From assembly GCA_002841155.1 (NCBI GenBank), contig PHEH01000004.1, positions 220,390-284,389 of the forward strand: a stretch of DNA of 64,000 nucleotides. The letters are read 5' to 3'. Every line of letters begins with the position of its first letter. The stretch's first letter is position 1. Source of the DNA: Alphaproteobacteria bacterium HGW-Alphaproteobacteria-18 (GTDB taxonomy: Bacteria > Pseudomonadota > Alphaproteobacteria > Caulobacterales > Hyphomonadaceae). A model generated the notes under the pieces. It saw only the letters and a program-made list of their open reading frames with translations. It did not search any database and was not told the origin of the DNA. This document shows, in pieces, positions 35,826-47,767 of this stretch. The translations under genes were made by a program, and so were the position numbers.

Positions 35826-36581
35826 TTATTCCCTCCGGTGCGCGACAAGCGTTATCACGAGTGCATCCCGAAAGCCGGGCCGACGGGGATCCATACGGCG
35901 GATCGGCGCAACTGCATGCGCCAGGCAGCGGTCATTGAGAAAAACCAAGTCTAGCTCGTTTGCGAGCAAAAGCGCTTGTATCTCCTTGCCGGTCATGTCG
36001 GCGACGCGTGTTGTCCCGCCTGACACATTGAGGCGCTTGATCAGTATGACACAAACCCAGTCTACGCCGTCGCGATGCATGCCTTCGGGTGTCGGAAACG
36101 CTTCCTCGTCAGCGTGAGGCTCAATCCGAAACTGGTGTACCTCGATCCAGTGAACATTTTCCTGACCAGGTTCGAGCTCAGCTATAAGTCGCCCGCACGC
36201 GACAACGAGATCACGGAGAAGTATGCTTGCGCCGACGGTCGCACCGATTGGCTCGAACCAGCGCTGCACGCCGCCATTAAGCGGGTTGTAGTCGCGGCTT
36301 TGGAAGTGAGGCTGATGTTCACGCCGTAGCAGTACTCCCCGGCGCAATTGAAACACCGCATGGCGACGCCGACGATAGCCGCCGCCGTCTGCCATGTAAG
36401 TGTCTGCGCCTAGATCGTTCCAGCTTTCCGCGAAGGCGTCCCAGCTTTCAATTGATTCACTTGTGAGCAGCAACTTCGTCGCTTCCCCGTTCACGAAAGT
36501 GCAGCCAGAGCGCCGAACCTCATCCCTCATGCGATCGAGCAGCGCCGCGGGACTAGGCGCGGGCGCGCCTGTCATGAGCAA
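35826..36581 (-). CDS. 2OG-Fe(II) dioxygenase family protein (PF10014-like)
   Basis: A 251-residue enzyme. The iron-binding triad is visible as His169-x-Asp171 (GMHRDGVDW) and His222, with Arg residues near 234-238 for 2-oxoglutarate. This family includes amino-acid hydroxylases such as L-isoleucine dioxygenase; the substrate here is unknown. It is the last gene of the protoglobin operon and overlaps the redoxin gene by 10 bases. Confidence 0.8.
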   Translation of the reverse strand: MLMTGAPAPSPAALLDRMRDEVRRSGCTFVNGEATKLLLTSESIESWDAFAESWNDLGADTYMADGGGYRRRRHAVFQLRRGVLLRREHQPHFQSRDYNPLNGGVQRWFEPIGATVGASILLRDLVVACGRLIAELEPGQENVHWIEVHQFRIEPHADEEAFPTPEGMHRDGVDWVCVILIKRLNVSGGTTRVADMTGKEIQALLLANELDLVFLNDRCLAHAVAPIRRMDPRRPGFRDALVITLVAHRRE

Positions 36582-37108
36582 CCATCAGGCGTGCACACAC
36601 CGCCAAGCTCACCGCTGGGTCGCGTGCTCCCGAGCGGGCGCTCGCCGATCAGTGTGGCCAATTCTGCACCGAGCTGCAGGTCGGACAGGTGACCGAAAGC
36701 ATGTGTCCTCAGACGACCCTGGCGATCAATCAACAGCGTTGTCGGCGTGCCGCGCATTTCATAAGCGCGCATGGTGAGTGGCGGTCCGCCCGAACCATCA
36801 GGCTGGTCAACACCGACCGGAAAGCCAATGCGGTATTCATGCAGGAAAGCCTCCAGCGACACCGGCATCATCGCCGCGTGGTGCTCGAACACCGTGTGCA
36901 GACCAATCACGGCTAAATCGTCCGGAGAAAAGGCTGCGCGCGCCCGCTGAGCCTGCGGCAGACCTTGGCTCACGCAGCCGGGGCAGAGCATCTGAAACGC
37001 GACCGCGAGGATAACCTTCCCTCGCAAAGCATCAACTGAGAGAGGCACGTTTGTGTTTAGCCACTGGGCGATTTTCCACTCAGGTGCAGGCGCCGATTGG
37101 ATCGTCAT
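36572..37108 (-). CDS. Redoxin/TlpA-like thiol protein
   Basis: A 178-residue thioredoxin-fold protein with the active-site CPGC (Cys42, Cys45) and the cis-proline loop RGTPTTLLIDRQG. It ends with a second Cys pair, CTPDGCS (Cys172, Cys177). No signal peptide is visible, so it probably works in the cytoplasm. It overlaps the genes on both sides (4 and 10 bases). Confidence 0.85.
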   Translation of the reverse strand: MTIQSAPAPEWKIAQWLNTNVPLSVDALRGKVILAVAFQMLCPGCVSQGLPQAQRARAAFSPDDLAVIGLHTVFEHHAAMMPVSLEAFLHEYRIGFPVGVDQPDGSGGPPLTMRAYEMRGTPTTLLIDRQGRLRTHAFGHLSDLQLGAELATLIGERPLGSTRPSGELGGVCTPDGCS

Positions 37109-37344
37109 GCTATCTCCGGATCGAGCCAGTAGGCGTTGGCAGCAGCGATCGTGTTGAAATGCACTGCAACGATGTGGCTGATCTCGATCAGCAGCCCGGC
37201 ATTCTGGTCATAGTCGGATCGAAGGGATCTGCGAATGTCTGCATCTGGCTGGGTTGCCTTCACCGCCAACCGGGCCAGCCGGATGGCGAGATTGAAGCCT
37301 GACAGCGGATCGGGTGTGCGCAATGAAAAGACCTCGCCCGTCAT
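37105..37344 (-). CDS. Small hypothetical protein of the protoglobin operon
   Basis: A 79-residue protein, helical, with LIEISHIVAVHFNTIAAANAYW in the second half. It overlaps the lipoprotein gene before it and the redoxin gene after it by 4 bases each, which supports it as a real gene. Family not recognised. Confidence 0.65.
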   Translation of the reverse strand: MTGEVFSLRTPDPLSGFNLAIRLARLAVKATQPDADIRRSLRSDYDQNAGLLIEISHIVAVHFNTIAAANAYWLDPEIA

Positions 37345-38099
37345 TGCACGTGACCCGGCAGGCTAAGGTCATCAGAGGCGATATCGAAAACATCGCGCAC
37401 GCAGAGCAAGGGCGCATGCACATTGGCATTGACCTGCAAACCAGCCGTCACCGCATCAAACCGGACATCTTTCAGTTCGTATGCATCGGCAAACGGCACC
37501 CGTACAGCAACAGCGGCTGCATCCATGGTCACTGGAATGTCGGGACTGTCGATCAGGATCGGCAAGCCGGGCCAGGTCGGTGGGACGCGTGGGCTCTCCC
37601 CTTCGGGGATGTCTTTGACTTTGAGCGCGCCTGGTCCGCAAGCATCATCCGGCGCCAGCACCACCCAATGGCTGTGCCAGAGATAGCCATCATCGTCTTT
37701 GCTGCCGCTTGCGTCTTCATCATAGAGGGGCGTGTCGTCGAAGTCCGGATGGGCGGTGACAGCGAATGCGAGAATTCCCTGATCGGGCTCGAACCCGACT
37801 ACGGATGAGTCCAAGGATGTCGGCCAGACGTATGAGAAGACCTCGGCAGAAGCAAGCGTTCCACGCGCTGTCGGGCGGGTATCGCCTGCTTTTCCCGACA
37901 CATGCATGTGAAAGACGAGAGCATTCGAGTCCCGGGTGACGCGGGCATGCACGATATCAAAGTCGGCCATCGTCGCATCGGTTTCATCGTGTATCTCGCC
38001 TTCCTTGTTTTCATGAACATGGTGGCCGTGCCCGGCGACCGAACAAGCCGTGCTCAAGGTGGCGAGCGTGCCGAGGAGCACGAGTGAGTGCAAACGCAT
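37341..38099 (-). CDS. His-rich lipoprotein of the protoglobin operon
   Basis: A 252-residue protein with a lipoprotein signal (lipobox LSTAC, Cys19). A mature N-terminus GHGHHVHENKEGEIHDETD could bind metal or heme. The rest is beta-rich with HSHWVVL. I do not recognise the family. It follows the protoglobin gene by 38 bp, making an extracytoplasmic partner for an otherwise cytoplasmic redox operon. Confidence 0.75.
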   Translation of the reverse strand: MRLHSLVLLGTLATLSTACSVAGHGHHVHENKEGEIHDETDATMADFDIVHARVTRDSNALVFHMHVSGKAGDTRPTARGTLASAEVFSYVWPTSLDSSVVGFEPDQGILAFAVTAHPDFDDTPLYDEDASGSKDDDGYLWHSHWVVLAPDDACGPGALKVKDIPEGESPRVPPTWPGLPILIDSPDIPVTMDAAAVAVRVPFADAYELKDVRFDAVTAGLQVNANVHAPLLCVRDVFDIASDDLSLPGHVQ

Positions 38100-38137
38100 T
38101 TGATCTTTTCCCTGATGGTTGTGCTTCGATTGAAAAC

Positions 38138-38722
38138 TTAGAAGTCGCCGGCGATGACATAAGGCCGCGCCCAGAGGATGGCGTGCAGCCAGACAGACTT
38201 CGTCCAGGCTGCATGCATGGCGTCTACATCGTCTGGTGAGTTGCCAGACTTTGCGAGGAAAGGCCTGACCGTGACTGAAATCGGGATAGCGAGCGCGAGC
38301 AGCTGACTCATGGGGATATGCGGCGCGGCGCTGACACTGTCTGTCTTGTTCTTGCCGATACGGTGATGACGCCTGCCGATTTCATCCTGCCAGGCGAGCC
38401 AGGCCGCGTCGAAGTCTGCTCTGCAGGTATCAAGGATCCACTGGCCGAAGCGTTTGCGAACGGCATCCAGATAAGGGCCGACGGGCTCACCGGTTTCAGT
38501 GGAGAAGTAGCGCAGCAAATGGGGATTGCTGCCGACGAAGCCGTACCAAACGTCAAGGATCGCCTCGACCTGCGGGGCCAGAACGTCATAGGCGCGTCGC
38601 AGGGCCGCGACATCGTCGGGCCCGAACAGTAGTGAGGCTTTCAGTTCCTCGAAGTCCCGAAGAGATACTGGCGAAGGCGGCAGAGCCGGGTCGTTGAGGC
38701 GATAGCCGGGGATCGTTGTCAT
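38138..38722 (-). CDS. Protoglobin-domain heme protein
   Basis: A 194-residue single-domain protoglobin. The proximal heme histidine is in GRRHHRIGKNKTD (His119 or His120), and VEAILDVWYGFVGSNPHLLRYF matches the N-terminal helices. No signalling domain is fused to it. Protoglobins bind O2, CO and NO. The ATG at 38722 has an AAGGAT site; the longer frame to 38794 would run through the operator. First gene of a five-gene operon under the MarR-type operator. Confidence 0.9.
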   Translation of the reverse strand: MTTIPGYRLNDPALPPSPVSLRDFEELKASLLFGPDDVAALRRAYDVLAPQVEAILDVWYGFVGSNPHLLRYFSTETGEPVGPYLDAVRKRFGQWILDTCRADFDAAWLAWQDEIGRRHHRIGKNKTDSVSAAPHIPMSQLLALAIPISVTVRPFLAKSGNSPDDVDAMHAAWTKSVWLHAILWARPYVIAGDF

Positions 38723-38753
38723 GCAGGTATCCTTGCGAGAAAGAGGAAAACTC

Positions 38754-38776
38754 GTTAGTATCGACTCAATACTAAC
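38754..38776. promoter_or_regulatory. MarR-type operator between protoglobin and marR genes
   Basis: GTTAGTAT-N7-ATACTAAC has perfect 8-base arms. It lies 31 bp upstream of the protoglobin start and 8 bp upstream of the regulator start, so it can control both directions. Its size is normal for MarR dimers. Confidence 0.8.
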
Positions 38777-38784
38777 AGGCTCAG

Positions 38785-39372
38785 ATGGCGTCAATGAAAA
38801 AGAGCGACTCGCTACTAAATTCCTCCGGCTTGCGCGCAGCCCACCTGATTGAGCGACTCGGGCGATTGCTGCGTGCTGGTGATCATGCGGCCGGGCTCAA
38901 CCCCGCCCAGGCCGAAGCGTTGCGCTACCTTGCGCGGGCGAACCGGTTTTCGCGCACACCGGCTGCACTTGCCGAATATCTAGGCTCCACGCGTGGGACG
39001 GTATCGCAGACCCTGCTTGCGCTTGAGGCAAAAGGGATGATTGACCGCAAAGCGAACGCCCGAGACGGCAGATCAATCATGCTGGAACTCACCCCTTCAG
39101 GAATGGAGTTTCTCGGCGACGACCCTGTCCGGATGATCGCAAGGGCAATTGACGCAGGCTCCGCCGCGTCGAGCCTGGCTGATGACCTGGAGGCGGGATT
39201 GCGAACATTTATAGCCGAGCGGGGCGGGAGGGCGTTCGGTGCCTGCCACACCTGCCGCCATTTTCGTTTGAATCAACGATCCGGCAATCATCCGCACCAC
39301 TGTGCCTTGCTGGATGAACCTCTCAGCGATGCTGATAAGTCGATGATTTGCTTGGAACAGGCTGACGCTTAA
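38785..39372 (+). CDS. MarR-family regulator with C-terminal Cys/His cluster
   Basis: A 195-residue protein. The winged helix spans about 35-110 (AALAEYLGSTRGTVSQTLLALEAKGMIDRK). A C-terminal extension carries Cys154, Cys157, His159, His172, Cys173 and Cys189 (CHTCRHF, HHCALL, ICLE), a likely metal or iron-sulfur site that plain MarR proteins lack. It is divergent from the protoglobin operon and has its operator between. It may sense redox state, NO or metal; that is inference. Confidence 0.87.
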   Translation: MASMKKSDSLLNSSGLRAAHLIERLGRLLRAGDHAAGLNPAQAEALRYLARANRFSRTPAALAEYLGSTRGTVSQTLLALEAKGMIDRKANARDGRSIMLELTPSGMEFLGDDPVRMIARAIDAGSAASSLADDLEAGLRTFIAERGGRAFGACHTCRHFRLNQRSGNHPHHCALLDEPLSDADKSMICLEQADA

Positions 39373-39564
39373 CGCCTGTCAGGCATCATACGCAGGAGCA
39401 GCGGAGAACCGCCTGATCCATCGTGGCCGCTTAGTTAAGCTCCAACGACGATGTCGCCTTTCGGAGATAAATTGCCGGAGCAGCACCGCATGCGAGAGAC
39501 AGCTATCGGCGCAAGAGCGGCCTTTGCAGTGGGCCGCCGGGTGACCGGATGGGCCGCGCACTGC

Positions 39565-41043
39565 TCACTTCCCTGACCTTTGGCGAGGACCGAGATCGCG
39601 CGATAACACCCCTGAAAGCTTGCCGCCCAACGCCCACTCCGGATTTTCCCGATCAAGTAACGCCATCACGCGAACATCATACGGATGCACAATCTTCAGG
39701 AGCTCATCCCTCCGATATTCCAACGATCCCCCGTCCCCGTAAACCGGCCTCGTCGTCTTGTGACCCATCAGCAAGCAGCGCAGGCCATAGTCGACATTGG
39801 CCTCCTGCATGCGCTTCTCGAACGCGTGCCTCAGCGAATATATCTTATGATCAGGCGTCTCCAAGAGGCCGCGGTTGCGGAAGTTCTTCATCATGTTTGC
39901 CGAGAAAAGCTCGCCCTTGTCATAGTAGTGGGCAAATGCCCTCGGCGCCGCGCGCCTCGCCGCTTCCAGCGAAATGCCGACCAGCGGGATGTCACGCTCG
40001 GATGTGTCGGTCTTCACCTCCCGGTCATTCCGTGCCCGGATGGAAATATAAGGTACCGGCTCATCGATATGGAAATCCTCGACCCGCAGGTTGATGATCT
40101 CGCTCGGCCGGCAGCCGGTCTCGATCAACATCAGGGTGATGAGCTGGAGTTCCGGGCGCCATTTACGTGTCGCCCCGGGCGCAAGGATCTTCTCCCGCAC
40201 CCATTCGCTTGAGAAGGGCGGGACTTCGGTGCGCGTCTTTGCCTTGAAGTGCATGTTGCGGAACGGGTTCGCCCGCTCTTCTTCCCCGACATGCTTGAAA
40301 TAGTCGGCATAGAGCGACCGGATATTGCCGATGTGCCGGTTTGCCGTATTGGGCGCGATGGCCTCTGCCTTGGGATCCTTCGGCTTCACCTGCCCGGCCC
40401 AGTGCTTCTGGTAGTCGAGGGCGAGTTCGCGGGTGATCTCTTCGAGGGGAATGTCGCCCGCGAAGTCGATGAAGTACTGGATGGAGGTTCGCTTGGTCTT
40501 CTCCCAGGCGGCCTGCTGGTTTGGCGATTTGTAGAGCTGCGCGTTGTAGGCAATTTCGCTGACGTAGATCTGGAAGGCCTCTGACACGGTCACCGTGGGT
40601 TTCGGCGCCCCGCCGAGCAGGGCTTCGGCGTCGCGCACCTTGGGTATCTCCTGAGGCCCAGCGCCGTGGTGGACGGCAAGAAGCCGGGCCAGAGCCTCCT
40701 CGATCGGCGCCGCCGTCGCGAGATGATCGATCGGCTGGTAAGTGAACCCGCTGGCGAGCGCCTTGACTGTGGCCATGCGGTAGCGACGGCGGACCGCCTC
40801 TCCGGCTTCCCGATTGGAGGCAGGGCCTGCCTCTTCGGCGATCAAGAGAGACGCCCAATAGTGGTCGTCCGCTTCAGCGAGGAGGTCGCGCTTGTGGCGT
40901 GCCTGCTCGAGGGAGGTTGTGCCCAGGGACTCCTTGATCCGCCGGCGCGTATCGAGACGCGCAAACCGTTCCGGGACCCGGCGGTTATACCACCAGACCC
41001 GGCCTCTTTGCTCGAGGTAAGAATTGTCTTCGACGCGCTTCAT
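39565..41043 (-). CDS. int: Tyrosine recombinase/integrase with DUF6538-type N-terminus
   Basis: A 492-residue site-specific recombinase. The N-terminus SYLEQRGRVWWYNRRVPERF is of the DUF6538 type. Catalytic residues appear in order: Arg312 (ETGCRPSE), YSLRH at 402-406 (Arg405), GH at 427-428, and the candidate nucleophile Tyr435 (PVYGDG). The ATG at 41043 (MKRVEDNSYL) is preferred; 41055 and 41076 are alternatives that reach into the repeat region. It should integrate and excise the element; its attachment sites are not identified. Confidence 0.9.
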   Translation of the reverse strand: MKRVEDNSYLEQRGRVWWYNRRVPERFARLDTRRRIKESLGTTSLEQARHKRDLLAEADDHYWASLLIAEEAGPASNREAGEAVRRRYRMATVKALASGFTYQPIDHLATAAPIEEALARLLAVHHGAGPQEIPKVRDAEALLGGAPKPTVTVSEAFQIYVSEIAYNAQLYKSPNQQAAWEKTKRTSIQYFIDFAGDIPLEEITRELALDYQKHWAGQVKPKDPKAEAIAPNTANRHIGNIRSLYADYFKHVGEEERANPFRNMHFKAKTRTEVPPFSSEWVREKILAPGATRKWRPELQLITLMLIETGCRPSEIINLRVEDFHIDEPVPYISIRARNDREVKTDTSERDIPLVGISLEAARRAAPRAFAHYYDKGELFSANMMKNFRNRGLLETPDHKIYSLRHAFEKRMQEANVDYGLRCLLMGHKTTRPVYGDGGSLEYRRDELLKIVHPYDVRVMALLDRENPEWALGGKLSGVLSRDLGPRQRSGK

Positions 41044-41602
41044 GGCGCCGCCCATTGGTCCACAATCTGGTCCCAATTTGGTCCACAGATTCCGGCCATT
41101 TTAGGCAACGAGATCCAAACGAATCCCGAAAATCCGTTTGAAATCAAGTGCTTATTGGGAGCCCATTTCGTGAGAAATGGCGCGAGTGACGCGCCTAACA
41201 ATCAACCAAAAACCCTTATAATATCAACGATTTAAGGAACTCGAACACCCCGATTGTAGTGCAAAAAGTCGGCAGTTTGTAGTGCAAACTGTAGTGCACG
41301 TTCTCCTTTCTGTCTGAGTTCGACGCTGCCCATCAGCGCCATCAAAAGTTCTAAGGTGATTTGCTGGTTGCGTCACGATGCTTGACTTACACGCCTTCAT
41401 AAAATTCGGTGCTCTAAGTTCAAAATCTGGCCCCTCGCCGGGGATGTCAGCCGACCTTGAAGCGGACTAACCAACCAACAACTTTGTCGGCTTCTCAGGT
41501 ACACCAACGGCAATGCGTCAAAGATTCAAAGCGAAACGCAATGGCCATCCCGGCAGCGCACCCATTATTTACATGTTAATGCCTATCCTGTAGGGGCACA
41601 TC
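41044..41602. other. Intergenic region upstream of the integrase
   Basis: 559 bp with no supported gene. It is clearly more AT-rich than its surroundings. It holds direct repeats of TTGGTCCACA (41055-41064, 41078-41087) and three of TGTAGTGCA (41255-41263, 41278-41286, 41290-41298). It probably includes the integrase promoter, recombinase-binding sites and perhaps one element end, plus the czc promoter near 41560-41600. Confidence 0.55.
41255..41298. repeat. Three direct repeats of TGTAGTGCA
   Basis: Copies begin at 41255, 41278 and 41290; the first two extend to TTGTAGTGCAAA. They lie about 210 bp upstream of the integrase start. Short spaced direct repeats beside an integrase gene are typical of recombinase arm-binding sites; that is inference. 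Confidence 0.6.
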
Positions 41603-41965
41603 ATGCGTTACTTCTGGGTAGCTCTTTTATGCATTGTGTTGTCGGTGTCGGGATCGATGATTCCGGCGGCGCATACAATGGCGCATGCCCAACTAAACAC
41701 AATTGTGGATGTTCACGCCGGCGAAGATCACACCCATGATCACGACGCGCAAGAAGATGACTTGAAACACATCAAATTTGACGAGCATCACCACTCCAAA
41801 GGTCACCCGGGTGACCACGGCGCCGAACTCCATGTAAACGCCATCGGCGCGCCAACCGTCGCGGCCGATCTGCCTCTGCCCGATGGCGAGCTGAGAGTGT
41901 TCTATGCGGTTTTGCAGCCCCTACCTCCCCTGCTGCCCCCTGAACCGGATCCTGATCGCGCCTGA
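41603..41965 (+). CDS. CzcI-like His-rich exported protein
   Basis: A 120-residue protein with a signal peptide and a His/Asp-rich middle (EDHTHDHDAQEDD, DEHHHSKGHPGDH) that would bind divalent metals in the periplasm. Like CzcI of Cupriavidus it precedes the CzcC gene and has a similar length. A periplasmic buffering or regulatory role for the Czc pump is inferred. Confidence 0.7.
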   Translation: MRYFWVALLCIVLSVSGSMIPAAHTMAHAQLNTIVDVHAGEDHTHDHDAQEDDLKHIKFDEHHHSKGHPGDHGAELHVNAIGAPTVAADLPLPDGELRVFYAVLQPLPPLLPPEPDPDRA

Positions 41966-42034
41966 CCCTGAGCGTTGCTGGCAAGCCTCAAGGCGCGCCA
42001 GCCAATCGTCCATGGTCAAGGAGTCACCGGTTTC

Positions 42035-43318
42035 ATGTCCTCGAAGTTTCTCGGCCTCGCTATTGCGATGGCCTTGTCTGTCGCTCATGCGCAGGCACAA
42101 ACCGATCCCTGCGTAGCTGCGCCGGATCAAACTGAAATTATCTCGCTCGCCCGTGCGATGCAGCTTGCCCTCGAAGCGGATCTTCGGCCGGAAGTCGCCA
42201 CCGCTGAAGTCCGCGCGGCAAGATCCGAACGCGCTATTGCAGCTCTGCGGCCACCCGATGCCCTCTCCCTCGAAATCGAGGACTTCCCCGGCACAGGCCT
42301 CGCGAGCAACATTGACAGCCTTCAGGTCACCGGCAGCTTTTCACGCGTCTGGGAGCGCGGCGGCAAACGACAGGCACGCGAGGCTCTGGCCCAGCGCGGT
42401 GTGGATGTGGCGGCGACGCGCTTTGCTGCAGCAGAGTTCGATATCCGGGAAGAAATCGAAACCCTTTACGCGGAAGCCGCGCTCGCAGAAGGCAGACTGG
42501 AACTCGCTTGCAATCAAATTGCGCTAGCCCGGGATCTGGAAGCCGTCATCCAGCGGCGAGTCGATGCTGCGCGCGATCCGCTGCTTGCTGGCGCGCGGGC
42601 AACCGCTGACCGACTGGGCGCAGAAGCAGAGGCGCGCCGCTTCGCCGCGCAGGCAGGAAACCTGCGTGCCGCACTCGGCGCCTATTGGCTGTCGAACAGT
42701 GATTTCCGCATAGAGCCTGGCTTTCTAGAAACCCGTCTCGAACCTCGTCCTTTCGATGCCAGCAACATTGCCTCGCCCGAGCTCGACCGCCTGGCAATGC
42801 AGCAACGCCAATCGGCCGCTCAGATCGACCTGGAACGTGCTCAGGCCATACCAGATGTAACTTGGAGTGTTGGTGTTCGAAAATTCGGACTGGAGAACGA
42901 TGCCGCCGTCATTGCTGGCGCATCGATTCCGCTCGGGTCCGGAGGCCGGAGCGAGGCGGCGGTCGCCCGTGCTCGCGCCGACCAGCGACGGATTGAAGTT
43001 GAACGTGAAGCGCTACGCCAGGAACTGGTACGGCGCGCCGCTGGTTACCAGAGAGCCGCAATCAGCGCCCGTGATCAGATCAAGGAGATCGATGCGCTAT
43101 TATTGCCTGCCGCAACCGAGGCAGTCGACCTTGCCCGAGATGGCTATGCTCGCGGGGCCTTCTCCTATCTCGACATAATCGATGCCCAGCGCGCCGTTGA
43201 TGACCTGCGCGAAGCGCGACTGACCCATCTGAGAACGTACATCCTGAACGAAGCTGCACTGGCCCGGCTGACGCCTGCCGCAAACAAACATGCCCCGCCC
43301 TCGGAGACTACGGAATGA
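42035..43318 (+). CDS. czcC: CzcC-like outer-membrane factor (TolC family)
   Basis: A 427-residue outer-membrane channel protein. The ATG at 42035 has an AAGGAG site and starts a signal peptide (FLGLAIAMALSVAHAQA). Two TolC-type helical repeats follow (EIEDFPGTGL in the first; the second ends with FSYLDIIDAQRAVDDLREARL). It overlaps czcB by 4 bases. Confidence 0.92.
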   Translation: MSSKFLGLAIAMALSVAHAQAQTDPCVAAPDQTEIISLARAMQLALEADLRPEVATAEVRAARSERAIAALRPPDALSLEIEDFPGTGLASNIDSLQVTGSFSRVWERGGKRQAREALAQRGVDVAATRFAAAEFDIREEIETLYAEAALAEGRLELACNQIALARDLEAVIQRRVDAARDPLLAGARATADRLGAEAEARRFAAQAGNLRAALGAYWLSNSDFRIEPGFLETRLEPRPFDASNIASPELDRLAMQQRQSAAQIDLERAQAIPDVTWSVGVRKFGLENDAAVIAGASIPLGSGGRSEAAVARARADQRRIEVEREALRQELVRRAAGYQRAAISARDQIKEIDALLLPAATEAVDLARDGYARGAFSYLDIIDAQRAVDDLREARLTHLRTYILNEAALARLTPAANKHAPPSETTE

Positions 43319-44580
43319 CCTACCCTCAATATCGACTTGCCGCACTTCTGGCAGCAACTTTTCTCCTCAGCCTGCTGGGCGCCTGCGGCGGAAGCTCCGA
43401 TGCCGGATCATCTAGCTCTGGCCATGGCGCGTCTTCCGACGCCGCTGAAGAAGAATATGCCCGCGGTCCGAACAATGGGCGTCTCCTGCAGGAGGGGCCC
43501 TTCTCGCTGGAAATGACTATTTTCGAAACAGGCGTTCCGCCCCAATACCGGATCTATCCGTACAAGGATGGCGCGCCGGTCGATCCGGGATCGGTAGACC
43601 TGACAGTCAGGCTGCACCGTCTCGGCGACATTGTTGATACTTTCAACTTTAACCCCCGCCAAGACTATCTCATGGGCGACGGGGTTGTCACCGAGCCCCA
43701 TTCCTTTGCGGTGGAAGTCCATGCCAGATTCGAGGGCAAAACCCATTCCTGGCGCTATGACTCGTTCGAGGGACGCACGGTTATACCGGACGATGTGGCA
43801 AACGAGGCGGGCGTCATGGTTGAGGCAGCCGCTCCCGGAATCGTTCGGGATTTACTCCTGGTGTCGGGCGAAATTACCCTCGCCCCATCCGCCACATCAG
43901 CGGTCAGGGCAACCTATCCGGGCCCGGTCCGATCTGTCAGCGTCAATGTTGGCGACAGCGTTCAGCGGGGTCAGCCGATTGCCCGCATCGAGTCATCGAG
44001 CAGCCTCCAGGAATACACCGTTACGGCGCCCAGAGCCGGCATGATCCTCGAGCGCAACACAAATGCCGGCGATGTGGCTGGCGCCGATCCGCTTTTCGTG
44101 ATTGCCGATCTGAGTCAGATGGAAGCCTACCTACATGTGTTCCCGAGAGACGCTGCGCGAGTTCAGATCGGTCAGGCAGTCCGGCTCGGCGTCGCCGGCG
44201 GCGAGATGAATGTCGAAACCACTATCACGCGCTTCCTGCCTCTGGCGGGGACGGGCTCGCAGACCCGCGTTGCGGTTGCCAAAATCCCGGCCGGCTCAGG
44301 GCTCCAGCCGGGCATGCGTCTCATGGCAGAGATTGTCGTTGACGAAAATGAAGTACCACTGACTGTCCGTGAATCCGGTCTGCAGAGTTTCCGCGACTTC
44401 ACCGTCGTCTACGCCAGGGTCGGCGACACTTACGAGGTTCGCATGCTCGAACTCGGGCGCCGCGACGGCGAGCGGGTGGAAGTTCTGGACGGACTCCGGC
44501 CCGGCGAAACTTACGTCACCGAGAATTCCTTCCTCATCAAAGCCGACATCGACAAGTCCGGCGCCAGCCACGACCATTAG
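43315..44580 (+). CDS. czcB: CzcB-like periplasmic adaptor
   Basis: A 421-residue HlyD-type adaptor with a lipobox (LLGACGG) and a CzcB-specific N-terminal domain (about 45-165). The barrel-sandwich domain follows (VNVGDSVQRGQPIARIES, then VTAPRAGMILERN). Connects the RND pump to CzcC. Ends with His-containing SGASHDH. Confidence 0.94.
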   Translation: MTYPQYRLAALLAATFLLSLLGACGGSSDAGSSSSGHGASSDAAEEEYARGPNNGRLLQEGPFSLEMTIFETGVPPQYRIYPYKDGAPVDPGSVDLTVRLHRLGDIVDTFNFNPRQDYLMGDGVVTEPHSFAVEVHARFEGKTHSWRYDSFEGRTVIPDDVANEAGVMVEAAAPGIVRDLLLVSGEITLAPSATSAVRATYPGPVRSVSVNVGDSVQRGQPIARIESSSSLQEYTVTAPRAGMILERNTNAGDVAGADPLFVIADLSQMEAYLHVFPRDAARVQIGQAVRLGVAGGEMNVETTITRFLPLAGTGSQTRVAVAKIPAGSGLQPGMRLMAEIVVDENEVPLTVRESGLQSFRDFTVVYARVGDTYEVRMLELGRRDGERVEVLDGLRPGETYVTENSFLIKADIDKSGASHDH

Positions 44581-47763
<3,183 letters not shown>

Positions 47764-47767
47764 TGCG

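Larger units (their letters stand above)
2664..41300. mobile_element. Integrative and conjugative element backbone with cargo (ends approximate)
   Basis: The region contains a relaxase, oriT-like site, coupling protein, a trb channel operon, TraF, FseA-like activator, ArdA, ParB-like protein and a tyrosine integrase. Cargo genes sit between these blocks (restriction, Fic, Xre-RES, protoglobin operon). The left limit is set by gene debris before 2664 and the right limit by the repeat region upstream of the integrase. No attachment repeats joining the two were found, so both ends are estimates; a plasmid is not excluded. Confidence 0.55.

Noticed and set aside
41255..41298. TGTAGTGCA repeats as a CRISPR array
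   Set aside because: Three 9-base repeats with unequal gaps of 14 and 3 bases are far too short; recombinase-binding sites are more likely.
41379..41471. A 30-codon rightward frame in the region upstream of the integrase
   Set aside because: Too short and without a ribosome site or any recognisable feature.
41574..41594. TGCCTA-N5-TAGGGGCA upstream of the czcI-like gene as a MerR-type operator
   Set aside because: The symmetry is imperfect, and there is no MerR-family gene nearby, so it is too weak to annotate.
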